The notes: generated by a model from the letters alone, not told the origin. A DNA stretch of 64,000 bases from Candidatus Babelota bacterium (GCA_016183005.1 JACPFN010000006.1:52117-116116), one strand, 5' to 3'. Shown: positions 45,158 through 55,339, counted from the first letter of the stretch. A program made the numbers and translations.

Positions 45158-46360
45158 ATGAAAGATACCACTAAAAAAACAGTCGAAGCTCTAACCTCTT
45201 CAGTTGCTGCATGTATACCACTTGAAGAGTTAGCCAAAAAGCTTGATACGGATAAAAAATTAAAAATTAAATTTGGTATGGATCCAACAGCTCCTGACAT
45301 TCATTTGGGTCATGCAGTTGTTTTAAGTAAAATGAAACAGTTTCAAGATCTAGGGCATGAAGTTATTCTTTTAATTGGTGATTATACAGCATGTATTGGT
45401 GATCCAACCGGAAAATCAAAAACTCGTCCACCGCTCACCCAAGAACAAATTCAAGAAAATGCAAAAACATATCTTCAACAAGTTGGTAAGATCTTGGATC
45501 TTTCCCGATTACAAGTTTGTTATAACTCAGAGTGGCTTAAGAAATTAAGCTTTATGGATGTGATAAAAATGGCAAGCAAATTTACCGTAGCGCGCATGAT
45601 AGAGCGTGAGGATTTTGCAAATCGTTTAGAAAATAATATACCTATAGCAATGCACGAACTGTTGTATCCAATGATGCAGGCGTATGATTCAGTTGAACTT
45701 TGTGCAGATGTTGAGCTTGGTGGAACTGATCAAACGTTTAATCTGCTGTGCGGTAGATTTTTACAGGAACAATATGGACAAGAGCCTCAAGTGATTATTA
45801 CTATGCCTATCCTTGAGGGGCTTGATGGTGTTGAAAAAATGTCTAAGTCGCTGGGTAATGCTGTTGGATTATTTGATGATCCATCAGATGCGTATGGAAA
45901 ATTAATGTCAGTCCCTGATAATGTTGTTTTTAAGTATTTAGCTCTTTTGCTTTTGTATACTTCGGTACAGATTGAACAATTGAAACATGATATAGCAACA
46001 GGTAAACTTCATCCCATGAATCTTAAAAAACAGATGGCGTATGAAATTGTGACTAAGTTTTGGTCAAAAGATGGTGCTGATAAAGGTCAAATGCAATTTG
46101 AATCTTTGTTTCAAAAGAGGGATCTTTCAGCAGCAAAAGAGGTTGCAATCTCAGCTCAAATGGTTAATCGTAGCACCTGGCTTGTAACTCTTTTGCAAGA
46201 GCTTGGTGCTGTGCAGAGCTCTTCAGAGGCGCGACGCTTAATAGATTCTGGGGCGGTACAAGTTGATGGTAGCGTTGTTAAAGATTTTAAGGCACATATA
46301 ATACCAGTTTCTGGAATGATTATTAAGGCTGGTAAACACAAAATTTATAAAATTTTATAG
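45158..46360 (+). CDS. tyrS: Tyrosyl-tRNA synthetase
   Basis: Class I synthetase for tRNA-Tyr: HLGH at 49-52 (HIGH motif), KMSKS at 227-231, and a C-terminal S4 RNA-binding domain (about 335-400, [18 protein letters not shown]). The 400-residue length and the KMSKS context fit the TyrZ-like subgroup. AAGAAGAG precedes the start. The lipoprotein gene follows after 8 bases, so they form an operon. Confidence 0.95.
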   Translation: MKDTTKKTVEALTSSVAACIPLEELAKKLDTDKKLKIKFGMDPTAPDIHLGHAVVLSKMKQFQDLGHEVILLIGDYTACIGDPTGKSKTRPPLTQEQIQENAKTYLQQVGKILDLSRLQVCYNSEWLKKLSFMDVIKMASKFTVARMIEREDFANRLENNIPIAMHELLYPMMQAYDSVELCADVELGGTDQTFNLLCGRFLQEQYGQEPQVIITMPILEGLDGVEKMSKSLGNAVGLFDDPSDAYGKLMSVPDNVVFKYLALLLLYTSVQIEQLKHDIATGKLHPMNLKKQMAYEIVTKFWSKDGADKGQMQFESLFQKRDLSAAKEVAISAQMVNRSTWLVTLLQELGAVQSSSEARRLIDSGAVQVDGSVVKDFKAHIIPVSGMIIKAGKHKIYKIL

Positions 46361-46368
46361 GAAAACGT

Positions 46369-47265
46369 ATGAGTTTTACATCAAAAAAATATTTTTTATT
46401 AATGATACTTTCTGCTTTTTCCGGATGTTTTTTCCAAAACAAACCGGTTCAAAGTGTAGAATTTGTAAGTAAAGAGGGTGCAGTTAATCCTTTAATTTTC
46501 AAATTGTTAGACTTGACTAATGTTTTGTATGTCGATGGAACATTATCATCCGTTGTCGATGAAACTCAGAAGCACTGGCTTCGCAAGCCAAATTTTGAGC
46601 GTTGGGATATTGAAAATAGCTTTGGTGATCATCAAGAAGAAATTTATCAAATAAGTGAACAACTTAATCTTTTTTCCGCGGTTAAGCCTCAATATAAACA
46701 GTATGAATATGTATTTATTCTGGGTAGTTTATTTGCATCCATGAAAAATCGTATGACATTTCTAGTAGATCTTTGGAATCAAGGTATTCGTTTTAATAAT
46801 ATTGTTTTTTTAGCAGGTTCAAGACCAAGAAATGCTGCTCAGGGTGAAAATCAAACGGCTTTAGAAGAATGGTCAAATATAAAGATCGAATATATGCCAG
46901 AGACTGAGACTGAGCTTTTAAAATTTGTATATGACCATGCATTAATGCCTGAAGAGATGCGTAAAATACCCGTTGATATTATAGATGTCCCAATGTTACA
47001 AAATTCTGATGGCGCTATGCGCAGACCAACGACAGCAGATACGATTAAATGGTGGCTTAAAACTGATCCTCGGCCAGGAAAAATTCTTGCTATTTCAAGC
47101 CAGCCTTATGTTTGGTATCAAAATTCAGTTTTAAAAACTTTACTGCCATCTTCATATGAAGTAGATACAGTTGGACAAGCATGTTCATCGGATCAAAAGA
47201 TTGGTTTATTATTGGATACTCTTGCTCGGATTTTATATCAAGAAAAGATTCGGCTACAACAATAA
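46369..47265 (+). CDS. Putative exported (lipo)protein, YdcF/DUF218-like fold possible
   Basis: The N-terminus ends in ILSAFSGC, near a lipobox, so lipidation at Cys20 is possible. The mature part has YVFILGSL near residue 125, NIVFLAGSRPRN near 145 and KILAISSQPYVWYQ near 245; this order of a strand-Gly segment, a strand-loop-Arg segment and a late strand resembles DUF218 (YdcF/SanA) proteins. I hold this only tentatively. Convergent with gspE; a 38-bp palindrome separates them. Confidence 0.55.
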   Translation: MSFTSKKYFLLMILSAFSGCFFQNKPVQSVEFVSKEGAVNPLIFKLLDLTNVLYVDGTLSSVVDETQKHWLRKPNFERWDIENSFGDHQEEIYQISEQLNLFSAVKPQYKQYEYVFILGSLFASMKNRMTFLVDLWNQGIRFNNIVFLAGSRPRNAAQGENQTALEEWSNIKIEYMPETETELLKFVYDHALMPEEMRKIPVDIIDVPMLQNSDGAMRRPTTADTIKWWLKTDPRPGKILAISSQPYVWYQNSVLKTLLPSSYEVDTVGQACSSDQKIGLLLDTLARILYQEKIRLQQ

Positions 47266-47279
47266 AAATTTTGATAAAC

Positions 47280-47317
47280 AATAAAAGCTGCTTGTTTGCA
47301 AACAAGCAGCTTTTATT
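47280..47317. terminator. Bidirectional terminator (38-bp perfect palindrome)
   Basis: Two 19-bp arms (core AAGCTGCTTGTTTG) are exact reverse complements, with AATAAAA and TTTTATT at the ends. It lies between the convergent 46369 gene and gspE. Confidence 0.85.
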
Positions 47318-47375
47318 ATTTGAAAAACTTAATTTCAATTGAGTTCTTATGGTCAGACGGGTTTAATTTTGGTTG

Positions 47376-49085
47376 TTAATAACTTAGCTCTTCGTCAGAA
47401 GCAGCAACAGCCAAGACCTCTTCGATGGTCGTTTTACCCTCTTTGATCTTTTCAATACCATCTTGAACAAGAAGCGTCATGCCATCCTTTAAAGCTTGCT
47501 GTTTGATCTTTAAAGCATCTGCTTGTTGAACTACAAGTTGTGCAATAGCAGGTGTCATAAGCATAATCTCAAAAATAGGAAGTCGTCCTGTATATCCAGA
47601 ATTCATACATTTACTACAACCAATGGCTTGGTAGAAAGTAATTTTTTTTGCATTTTCTGGGCTTAACCCGATTGTTTTTAGTGATTCTTGTGGAGGAGTA
47701 TAAATCTTTTTGCAAGAATCGCAGAGCTTTCTGACGAGGCGCTGTGCTAAAATTGCAGTTACTGATGATGCGATCAAGTATGGTTCAATTCCCATATCAA
47801 TAAGTCGTGTAACGGTTGCAGGAGCATTGTTAGTATGAATTGTACTAAATACTAAGTGGCCAGTTAAGGATGCTTGAATTGCAATCTGAACCGTTTCTGG
47901 ATCACGCATTTCACCTATCATTACGATATCAGGGTCTTGACGCAAAATTGATCTGAGTGCTGCTGCAAAGGTGAGTCCAATTTTTTCATTTACCTGAACT
48001 TGGTTGATACCAGAAATTTGATACTCAACTGGATCTTCAACAGTTATTAAATTAACTTCTGGGGAGTTAACTCGTGCTAAAATTGCATAAAGCGTTGTTG
48101 TTTTACCAGATCCTGTTGGACCAGATATTAAAACAATTCCATTTGGTTGGCTGATGGAATGTTCAAGAGCCTGAAAGTCGCGCTTTGAGAATCCCATGGA
48201 TTCGAGTTTTACAAATGTTTTAGATTTATCTAAAAGACGCATTACTACGCGTTCACCGTGCACAACGGGTAAAATAGAAACACGAATATCGATCTCTTTG
48301 CCTGCAACTTTGATTTCGATACGTCCATCTTGAGGCTTTCTTTTTTCTGCAATATTAAGATTTGCCATAATTTTAAGACGAGAAACTAAAGCACTTTGAA
48401 TTTTTTTGGGAGGAGTAAGTGTTACAAACATAACACCATCAATACGATATCGAACCCGAACTTCTTTTTCATAGGGCTCTATGTGAATATCGGATGCTTC
48501 ACGTTTAACGGCTTGAAATAAGATATGATTTACAAGTTTGATTACCGGTGTTTGGCTTGCCATAACCATAACATCTTGGTCTTCGATGGCGCCAAGATCA
48601 AGTTCGCCTTCGATTAGCTTGCTATCTTCTTCAAGCTCTTCAAGCATCTCCTTGGTTCCTTCAATTGGATAAAATCTATTAATAGCATCTGCTACAATAG
48701 ATGTAGGTGCAACACCTTTATTTATTTGTTTGCCAATCAAAAGACTAAGTTCATCAATAGCTTGCATTTTATAAGGATTTGCGGCAACGATCATCAATGC
48801 ATTGTTAAAAATTATAGGTATGATTTGATTTTGTCTTAAAAAGGTAAATTGAATTTTTTTTAAAAGTTCGGTGTCAATCATTGTTTCATTGATGTGATCT
48901 ATGTATGTGATACCTAAATTTAGGCTATATGCTTTGGCTAAATCTTGTTGGGTTATGATTTTTCGATCAAGTAAATATGTTGTCAGAGCTACGCCAGAGT
49001 TGGAAGCTTCTTGTTCATACAAATTACTATTTTCGGCCTTGATGACCCCCATAGAAATAAGAGCTTGCAAAACTCCTGAATTCAT
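47376..49085 (-). CDS. gspE: GspE, type II secretion ATPase
   Basis: A 569-residue GspE/PilB ATPase: N-terminal MshEN-like domain, Walker A GPTGSGKTTT (K328), the Asp-box region (DPDIVMIGEMRDPETVQIA), the His-box (TGHLVFSTIHTNNA) and a Cys4 zinc motif (CDSCKK ... CSKCMNSGYTGR). It powers pseudopilus assembly from the cytoplasm. It is separated from the gspF-K operon by 35 kb; no other secretion gene adjoins it. It could also serve a type IV pilus, but no pilus gene is visible. Confidence 0.93.
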   Translation of the reverse strand: MNSGVLQALISMGVIKAENSNLYEQEASNSGVALTTYLLDRKIITQQDLAKAYSLNLGITYIDHINETMIDTELLKKIQFTFLRQNQIIPIIFNNALMIVAANPYKMQAIDELSLLIGKQINKGVAPTSIVADAINRFYPIEGTKEMLEELEEDSKLIEGELDLGAIEDQDVMVMASQTPVIKLVNHILFQAVKREASDIHIEPYEKEVRVRYRIDGVMFVTLTPPKKIQSALVSRLKIMANLNIAEKRKPQDGRIEIKVAGKEIDIRVSILPVVHGERVVMRLLDKSKTFVKLESMGFSKRDFQALEHSISQPNGIVLISGPTGSGKTTTLYAILARVNSPEVNLITVEDPVEYQISGINQVQVNEKIGLTFAAALRSILRQDPDIVMIGEMRDPETVQIAIQASLTGHLVFSTIHTNNAPATVTRLIDMGIEPYLIASSVTAILAQRLVRKLCDSCKKIYTPPQESLKTIGLSPENAKKITFYQAIGCSKCMNSGYTGRLPIFEIMLMTPAIAQLVVQQADALKIKQQALKDGMTLLVQDGIEKIKEGKTTIEEVLAVAASDEELSY

Positions 49086-49307
49086 ACCCTAGTTCCTTAA
49101 TATTTTATATTTTTAATAGTATCAGCATAAAAATAATAAGTTGCTGGGTCAAGCTTGCGTATCAGAATAGTAACATTATGTAGTTTTTGAGCCTAAGAAT
49201 TATCCAATTGATCTATTTTGCTTTGCTTGAAAAGATATCCCTATTTGATACACTTTAATAGTAAGCTTATTTTGATAAAGTGCTACTTTGTAAAAAGGTT
49301 CATGATT

Positions 49308-50174
49308 ATGAGAATCCTTCTATCTATAATATCTGTAGCTATCTTAGCATTATCTAATTATACAAGATCTGAATGTGAAACGGGCAATAAAGGTCTTTTA
49401 AATAAAATGTTTCCTGCAAAGGTACGAAAAAAATCTGCAGTAAAGAAAAATAGTTATCCAGTTCCAGGAAAAAGTATTAATAAAATGAATGAAGATGAGT
49501 TGGTTTTGGTATTGGAGTATGCAAAAACCAAACAGGATAAGGATCTTGCTTTTAAGGTTTATTATCACTTGTTAAGTGTTTGTCAGGATCATACAAAACT
49601 TAAAACCTATAAACTTGATTTGGCAGATTATTGCTATGGTCTTCAGGACTATGAAAAAGCAGCGCTAAAGTATGAAGAGTTTTGTTTGCTATATCCAGGA
49701 TGTAATGAAGCTGAATATGCTGAATATAAATTAATTTTGTGTACTTTTTATATGAGTCTTGAAGCTCATCGAGATCAAACGGATACAAATAGAACTATCA
49801 GTTTTATTAATCATTTTTTAAATAAAGCCAAAGATCAAAAATATATTGATGAAGCAACATCAATCTTTAAAACATGTCGCAAAAGGCTATTGCAGCATGA
49901 AGTGATTGTATTTGAAATATATCTTAAGCAGCAAAAATTTACTGGGGCGCAAAAAAGACTTGAATATATAGAGAAAAATTTTAATGACATTGAAAATATT
50001 GAAAAATATTTTCAGCATTTACAAAAAATTTATACTCTTATAAAAGATCCGGTTACGCGTCCCTTTTATTTTACTATAAAGCTTGAAGACGCATTGCTTG
50101 ATCAGAAAGCATTAGCTAAGAAAAAGATAACTCAAGAAGATGTAGCAAAAACAGTTTCATTTTTTGTTGCATAA
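49308..50174 (+). CDS. bamD: BamD-like outer-membrane assembly protein
   Basis: BamD scaffolds beta-barrel insertion. TPR-like helical repeats are evident (YGLQDYEKAALKYEEFCLLYPG), as is the BamD hallmark RDQTDTNRTISFINHFL, followed by AQKRLEYIEKNF. The frame opens at 49218, but ATG at 49308 has AAAAAGG nine bases upstream and begins a signal peptide (MRILLSIISVAILALSNYT); ATG at 49302 is too close to the ribosome-binding site. Unlike most BamD it lacks a clear lipobox (TRSEC). yraN follows after 5 bases. Confidence 0.8.
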   Translation: MRILLSIISVAILALSNYTRSECETGNKGLLNKMFPAKVRKKSAVKKNSYPVPGKSINKMNEDELVLVLEYAKTKQDKDLAFKVYYHLLSVCQDHTKLKTYKLDLADYCYGLQDYEKAALKYEEFCLLYPGCNEAEYAEYKLILCTFYMSLEAHRDQTDTNRTISFINHFLNKAKDQKYIDEATSIFKTCRKRLLQHEVIVFEIYLKQQKFTGAQKRLEYIEKNFNDIENIEKYFQHLQKIYTLIKDPVTRPFYFTIKLEDALLDQKALAKKKITQEDVAKTVSFFVA

Positions 50175-50179
50175 AAAAT

Positions 50180-50545
50180 ATGACAAAGCGATTTGGAAAT
50201 CTTTCAGAGGATTTGGTTGTTGAATATTTGATCAAACAGGGATTTTCTATTCTTGAGCGAAACTATAAAAAATTTTTTGGTGAAATCGATATTATCGCAA
50301 AGCGAAATAATATTATAGCTTTTATAGAAGTTAAGGCGCGCAAAAAAGATAATAATTTAATGTATCGATTAGTAGACCATCGCAAGCAGCATAAAATAGG
50401 AATGGTTGCGCGTTTATTTATTAGCAATTTTGCTCATAATTATAAAAATATAACATACCGTTTTGATGTGGCATTAGTATTAGGAGATGAGGGTTTTCAA
50501 AATATTACTTATATTCCTAATGCTTATTCGTTATCAGAGAATTAA
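50180..50545 (+). CDS. YraN/UPF0102 family protein
   Basis: A 121-residue protein with the family pattern: GNLSEDLVVEYLIKQGFSIL, ERNYKKFFGEIDIIAK, and IAFIEVKARK, a restriction-endonuclease-like fold (E, D, E-x-K). Biochemical role is not settled in the family. It lies 5 bases after the bamD-like gene; the 184 bases to cdsA show no gene I can support. Confidence 0.88.
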   Translation: MTKRFGNLSEDLVVEYLIKQGFSILERNYKKFFGEIDIIAKRNNIIAFIEVKARKKDNNLMYRLVDHRKQHKIGMVARLFISNFAHNYKNITYRFDVALVLGDEGFQNITYIPNAYSLSEN

Positions 50546-50729
50546 GGGGTTAATGTTAAAATTGCTACTTAAATCTTTTATTTCATTTGTATCTGAATTT
50601 AAAATTAAAAAATATTATCACAACAACTTTTTCTTGAGGACAAGAAAAGAAGCATTTTATTATAAAATTTGATTATTCTAATCTAAGTTATGAAAAATAA
50701 TAGTTTTAAAATTATATTAAGGGAATTTA

Positions 50730-51404
50730 ATGAACATTGTCTTTAAAGAGAATATTTTGCGATTTATAACATCAATGATTTTAGGGGGATGTTTTTGGAT
50801 CGTATTTTTTTATTTGCCCAATACGGCGTTTGCTTACATGCTTTTTGGTATTTTGATAGCAATCTTGACGGTTGAGTGGAAAAATATATTTAATCTTAAT
50901 AATTTTTGGTTTTGGTTTATTATGCCATGGTATCCTATTTTACCATTTGCAATGATGATTTATATGAGCAATATTCCGTGTTACAGGACATTAATTTATT
51001 ATCTTTTCGTTATAGTTTTTTCCTTTGATAGTACGGCGTATATTGTTGGAAAATTGCTTGGTTTTAGAAAGATTGTACCTCATATTAGTCCTGGAAAAAC
51101 AGTAGAAGGTTTTATAGGAGGTTTTTTAGGAGCCTTTATAGCTTTTTATATGGCTATCAGATATCAAGGTGTTACGATTACTCATCATAAAATATTTATT
51201 ATTACCCTTATTGTATGCTGCATAGCATTTGCAGGAGATGTTTTTGAATCATTTTTAAAGCGTCAGGCTAATATTAAAGATTCAGGAGTTATTTTGCCAG
51301 GACATGGTGGATTTCTTGATCGTTTTGATGCCGTAATCTTTGCTGCATATTTTTTCTTTTTGTTTCGAGATGAATTAGTAAAGATCTTTTGTATCGTTAT
51401 TTAA
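50730..51404 (+). CDS. cdsA: Phosphatidate cytidylyltransferase (CdsA)
   Basis: CdsA makes CDP-diacylglycerol from phosphatidate and CTP in the inner membrane. The family signature is intact: FLKRQANIKDSGVILPGHGG, then FLDRFD. ISPGKTVEGF is also characteristic. There are about six membrane helices and 224 residues, shorter than the E. coli enzyme but usual for compact bacterial forms. TTAAGGGAA precedes the start. The GT61 array begins 103 bases later. Confidence 0.94.
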   Translation: MNIVFKENILRFITSMILGGCFWIVFFYLPNTAFAYMLFGILIAILTVEWKNIFNLNNFWFWFIMPWYPILPFAMMIYMSNIPCYRTLIYYLFVIVFSFDSTAYIVGKLLGFRKIVPHISPGKTVEGFIGGFLGAFIAFYMAIRYQGVTITHHKIFIITLIVCCIAFAGDVFESFLKRQANIKDSGVILPGHGGFLDRFDAVIFAAYFFFLFRDELVKIFCIVI

Positions 51405-51507
51405 TATCTTGTTTATATTTTGATTGAATCAATTATTGGATAGATTTTTTATATAAAATTGCTAAGATGACTTTCAATTTATTGGTTACAAAAAAGGTAG
51501 TAGTAAG

Positions 51508-52719
51508 ATGAATATTAAAATCTCAGCAAGTATTATTTTGATCTTTATTTTTTCTTTTAATGTATACTCAAGAAAATTGATGTTGTCGCGAGATTATTAT
51601 AAACCAATTATCGATAAACAATGTTGGTTTAAGATTCAGCCATTGGCACAAATTTTAAAAAACAATATTACTGTTCAGTGTTATAAATGTCTTGAAAAAA
51701 TTCCCTATAATTTTAAACCTTTTCCGCCATCAAATTTATATCCTCATCAAGGGTTATGTAGTGACTGTTTTATTTTGAATATTCCTAATGGTAGAGCACA
51801 AGGAAAAGAGGGAAATGTTTTTGTAAATGGTCTTATTATTGACGAAATGATTTGGCAGGGACTTTTCCAGCCATTAGTAATTATTCCAAAAATTTCTGAA
51901 GATAAGATTATTAAAATTTCTGGCAGAGTTGCGGTGATAGCGCAGCCCTTATATGAATATTATTTTCATTGGATCCAAGATATTTTAGGGCGCCTTGCTC
52001 TTATTGAAATGCATGGTATCGAATATGATTATATATATGTTCCATGCGCTAAAAAATTCATGAAAGAAGCATTAGAGCTTTGGGGTATAGATAGTACAAA
52101 GATAATAATTCCAGATGATGAAAATTTTTGCATTCAAGCAGATGAGCTTATTGTTCCTTCGTATGTTGTGAATAGAAATCAAGGTTTTAATAAATATGCG
52201 GGCTTCCATCAGAATCTATTAACAACTCAATATGTATCACAAAAACTAATTAAAGCAGCTCAAGATAGAAATATAGATACATCAAGGTTTTGCAAACGTA
52301 TCTTTGTTTCGCGCAAAGATGCACCAAAGCGAAAAATATTAAATGAGGATGAGATATTTAAATTGTTTGAAGCCAAAGGCTTTATCAGTTATGAGTTAAG
52401 TAAATTATCGGTTGCGGAACAAATTATGTTATTTAATCAGGCAGAAATGGTCGTTGGTGAGCACGGTGCAGGAATGACTAATTGTTTATTTTGTAAATCA
52501 GGGACAAAGGTTATAGAGATTTTTCAAGAACTTATCGATAGCGGTCCTTGGTGGATTACTCAAGTCATGGGCTTGAATTATTCTTGTATTAAAACAGTTA
52601 AGGTTGATGCAGATTACTTTGCTCATTTTACGCTAAAAGCAGAAATTTATACTAAAGCATGGAAATCAAATAGATATGTATCAATTGAAGAAGTAAAGAA
52701 AGTCATAGAAAAATTATAA
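51508..52719 (+). CDS. Exported GT61/DUF563-type glycosyltransferase, copy 1
   Basis: This is the first of eight consecutive paralogues. The signal peptide is MNIKISASIILIFIFSFNVYS, then RKL. The DUF563/GT61 domain spans about residues 145-385: SGRVAVIAQ, YYFHWIQDILGRLALIE, ADELIVPS, IFVSRKDAPKRKILNEDE, LSVAEQIMLFNQAE, and GEHGAGMTN with E318 and H319. Family members transfer sugars such as xylose or GlcNAc from nucleotide sugars; the acceptor here is unknown. All the motif positions listed are intact. AAGG lies 10 bases before the ATG. No membrane helix follows the signal peptide. Confidence 0.82.
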   Translation: MNIKISASIILIFIFSFNVYSRKLMLSRDYYKPIIDKQCWFKIQPLAQILKNNITVQCYKCLEKIPYNFKPFPPSNLYPHQGLCSDCFILNIPNGRAQGKEGNVFVNGLIIDEMIWQGLFQPLVIIPKISEDKIIKISGRVAVIAQPLYEYYFHWIQDILGRLALIEMHGIEYDYIYVPCAKKFMKEALELWGIDSTKIIIPDDENFCIQADELIVPSYVVNRNQGFNKYAGFHQNLLTTQYVSQKLIKAAQDRNIDTSRFCKRIFVSRKDAPKRKILNEDEIFKLFEAKGFISYELSKLSVAEQIMLFNQAEMVVGEHGAGMTNCLFCKSGTKVIEIFQELIDSGPWWITQVMGLNYSCIKTVKVDADYFAHFTLKAEIYTKAWKSNRYVSIEEVKKVIEKL

Positions 52720-52732
52720 AAAGGAAATTTTT

Positions 52733-52868
52733 ATGAAAAACAGAATCTTATTTTTTATTTTAGGTGGATCATATTTATTACAAGCGCTACCAATAAATGT
52801 AAAATGCTGAGTCTTTAGAAGTTATGAATGAAAAATTGAAAACATATAACAAAGCAAGAGTTTTTTAG
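52733..52868 (+). pseudogene. Remnant of a small exported-protein gene
   Basis: After AAGGAAA, ATG at 52733 opens a signal-peptide-like frame (MKNRILFFILGGSYLLQALP) that stops at TGA 52808-52810. Shifting the frame by one base near 52800 continues an open stretch (ESLEVMNEKLKTYNKA) to TAG at 52868. This looks like a short gene broken by a frameshift, possibly the leftover 5' end of another array member or an unrelated small secreted protein. Confidence 0.35.
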
Positions 52869-52882
52869 TTGTAGGAGCTTCT

Positions 52883-54139
52883 TTGTTGAATAATAATAAT
52901 TTTTTTAAATTTTGGTATTTATTGATTATATTTTATTCAGATGTATTGATTGCAAAAAAATATATAAAAAAGAAATGTGCAATAGATTTTAATAAAGATT
53001 ATGTTAATCAAGTTGCATGGTTTAAGATTGATTCATTACAAAAAGTTTTATTAGATAATCCTGAAATTTTATACACAAAAATTATTGAACCATTAGATTT
53101 TGAATATTCTAAATTTGATTATACAAATAAATTTCCTCATAAAGGATCCTTTAAGGAGTTATTTATATTGTCAATTCCTCAAGGAGTTGTACAGGGAAAT
53201 GAGGGATATGTTTTTATACATGATAGAATGATTGAAGAATTAATCTGGAGGCAGCGGTATGATAACTTTTATAAATTTATATATAAAAAATACGACTTTA
53301 TTCCATTGAGTATTCCTGGTCGAGTAGCCGTTATAGCACAACAAGGAGGTGATCATTATTTTCATTTTGTATATGAATCTTTGGGGCGTCTTGCTTTATT
53401 GGAAATAGCTGAAATAGAATATGATAAACTTTATGTTTTTTCTGATAAAAAACACATAAGAGATTTATTAGATCTTTGGGGCATAGAAAATCATAAAATA
53501 ATTATTCCTCATGATGATAAATTTACCTTAAGGGCTGAAGAGTTAATTGTTCCATCTTTGGTTATAGATACTGACGTTGGATATAATTTTGCAGGATTAT
53601 TTATTAATCCAACTATTATAAATTATGTTCGTAAAAAACTATTGAATTCTTTAGAACAAAAAAATCTTATTTATAACAATGCTTGTAAAAAAATTTTTAT
53701 TTCGAGAAAAGATGGTAATTTCCCAAGGAAAATACTTAATGAAGATGAAGTTTTTGCTTTGTTTGAAGCGAAGGGTTTTCGGCGGTATGTTTTAAGTGAA
53801 ATGTCTATATATGAGCAAATAAATCTTTTTGCAAATGCAGATATAGTTGTTTCTGAGCATGGGGCTGGTCTTACTAATATCTTATTTTGTAAAGAAAAAA
53901 CTAAGATTGTAGAGATATTCCATAGCTTAATAGACAATGCTTATTGGATGACTTCGCAAGTTTTAGGATTAGATTATAAACCCTACTTAGTTGCGCCAGT
54001 AAATATAAGATATTTTACAGATTTAAAAAAATATTTTCCTGAATATGCTAAGGCGGGTAAAGGGCAAACCGTTGTTTCATTAGAAAAAATCAAAAAAATT
54101 ATTGAAGATATTGAGGGTTTTTGTGAAGAAAGCAAATAA
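52883..54139 (+). CDS. Exported GT61/DUF563-type glycosyltransferase, copy 2
   Basis: The start is TTG at 52883 with GTAGGAG eight bases upstream. The signal peptide is about residues 5-24 (FFKFWYLLIIFYSDVLIA), then KKY. The domain has PGRVAVIAQ, HYFHFVYESLGRLALLE, AEELIVPS, IFISRKDG, ILNEDEVF and SEHGAGLTN (E325, H326). It is 418 residues, with an insertion in the N-terminal third. The region around the KKHIRDLLDLWGI segment differs from the K-F-M-K-E seen in most copies. The 3' end overlaps copy 3 by 17 bases. Confidence 0.82.
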   Translation: MLNNNNFFKFWYLLIIFYSDVLIAKKYIKKKCAIDFNKDYVNQVAWFKIDSLQKVLLDNPEILYTKIIEPLDFEYSKFDYTNKFPHKGSFKELFILSIPQGVVQGNEGYVFIHDRMIEELIWRQRYDNFYKFIYKKYDFIPLSIPGRVAVIAQQGGDHYFHFVYESLGRLALLEIAEIEYDKLYVFSDKKHIRDLLDLWGIENHKIIIPHDDKFTLRAEELIVPSLVIDTDVGYNFAGLFINPTIINYVRKKLLNSLEQKNLIYNNACKKIFISRKDGNFPRKILNEDEVFALFEAKGFRRYVLSEMSIYEQINLFANADIVVSEHGAGLTNILFCKEKTKIVEIFHSLIDNAYWMTSQVLGLDYKPYLVAPVNIRYFTDLKKYFPEYAKAGKGQTVVSLEKIKKIIEDIEGFCEESK

Positions 54140-55337
54140 AAATTTTTATTTGATATTGAATTTGCTATTGATAGTTGTGGGTAACACCTTTTTTTTAGAA
54201 GCGAAAAAAATTAAAGTTTCACCTAAAAATAATATAGCTCATCAATCTTATAAAAATTGGTTTTCAGTTAAACCAGTGCAAGATATTTTACAGCAATATC
54301 CAAATATACGATATACGAAATGCTTTGATGAAATTAGTTTTTCTTATAGGCCATTCCCGTTGATAAATAATTTTAAAATGCAACCTAATTTTGGACGTTT
54401 TAAAGAAACATTTATTTTAACGATACCCAATGGAAGCGTATATTCTAAATTAGGACTATTTTTTATTGATAATTGTTTCATAAAGGAATTAATGTGGAAG
54501 GAGATTGAATATAATTTACTTTCGATTAAGCCTATAAAAGAAAAAAATATTATACATTTTTCAGGAAGAGTTGCTGTTATAGCTCAAATTACATATAACA
54601 ACTATTGTCATTGGATAAATGAAATTCTTTCTCGATTGGCACTTTTGGAATTAGCAAAAATAGATTATGATTGGCTATATGTTCCACAAGATTCAGCTTT
54701 TATGAGAGATACTTTAGAGCTATGGGGTATTGATCGTGGTAAAATAATTGCACCAACTAGTGATGATTTTGCAATTACGGCAGATGAAATTATAATTCCA
54801 TCGTTTGTATCTAATACAGACTTTATGTACGCATTTCTTTGTGCGAATTATTTTCAGCCATACTTACTTAAATATATACAAAATAAATTTTTAAAAAAAA
54901 TACCATTTTTTGAGAATAAGGATTACAACAAGAAAAAGATTTTTATATCAAGACGAGATGCTCCTTTTCGTAAAGTAGTAAATGAAGAAGAACTATTTAA
55001 TATTTTAAAGGAACAGGGATTTGTGCGCTGTGAATTAAGCAGTATGTCTTTTCAGGAACAGGTAAATTTATTTAGAAATGCGGACGTTATTATTTCAGCG
55101 CATGGTTCAGGGTTAACAAATATCATTTTTTCAAAGCCCGGGACAACTGTTATAGAGTTATTTCAGTATCATGCAGATTGTACATTTTGGTATTTATCTC
55201 AGCAACTCGGTTTAAATTATATTCCTGTTGAAACAGTTCCATTTCCTACTTGTGATCACATGAAGGCCTGGCAAAAAGATACAGAAATTTCATTAAATAT
55301 TCTTAATAGTATTCTAACTTTGTTAAGCGAGAGATAA
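54123..55337 (+). CDS. Exported GT61/DUF563-type glycosyltransferase, copy 3
   Basis: The frame is open from TTG at 54102, but GTG at 54123 has GAGGG five bases upstream and gives a normal signal peptide (NKNFYLILNLLLIVVGNTFF, then LEAKK). The domain: SGRVAVIAQ, NYCHWINEILSRLALLE, ADEIIIPS, IFISRRDAPFRKVVNEEE and SAHGSGLTN, where the family Glu is Ala326 while H327 is kept. It shares the APTSxDFAI, APFRKV and TFWYLSQ segments with copy 5, so the two form a sub-branch. Copy 4 starts 2 bases later. Confidence 0.82.
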   Translation: MKKANKNFYLILNLLLIVVGNTFFLEAKKIKVSPKNNIAHQSYKNWFSVKPVQDILQQYPNIRYTKCFDEISFSYRPFPLINNFKMQPNFGRFKETFILTIPNGSVYSKLGLFFIDNCFIKELMWKEIEYNLLSIKPIKEKNIIHFSGRVAVIAQITYNNYCHWINEILSRLALLELAKIDYDWLYVPQDSAFMRDTLELWGIDRGKIIAPTSDDFAITADEIIIPSFVSNTDFMYAFLCANYFQPYLLKYIQNKFLKKIPFFENKDYNKKKIFISRRDAPFRKVVNEEELFNILKEQGFVRCELSSMSFQEQVNLFRNADVIISAHGSGLTNIIFSKPGTTVIELFQYHADCTFWYLSQQLGLNYIPVETVPFPTCDHMKAWQKDTEISLNILNSILTLLSER

Positions 55338-55339
55338 TT

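Noticed and set aside
51420..51432. 13-base inverted repeat before the GT61 array as an operator
   Set aside because: It is short and AT-only in character; such repeats are expected by chance in this sequence.
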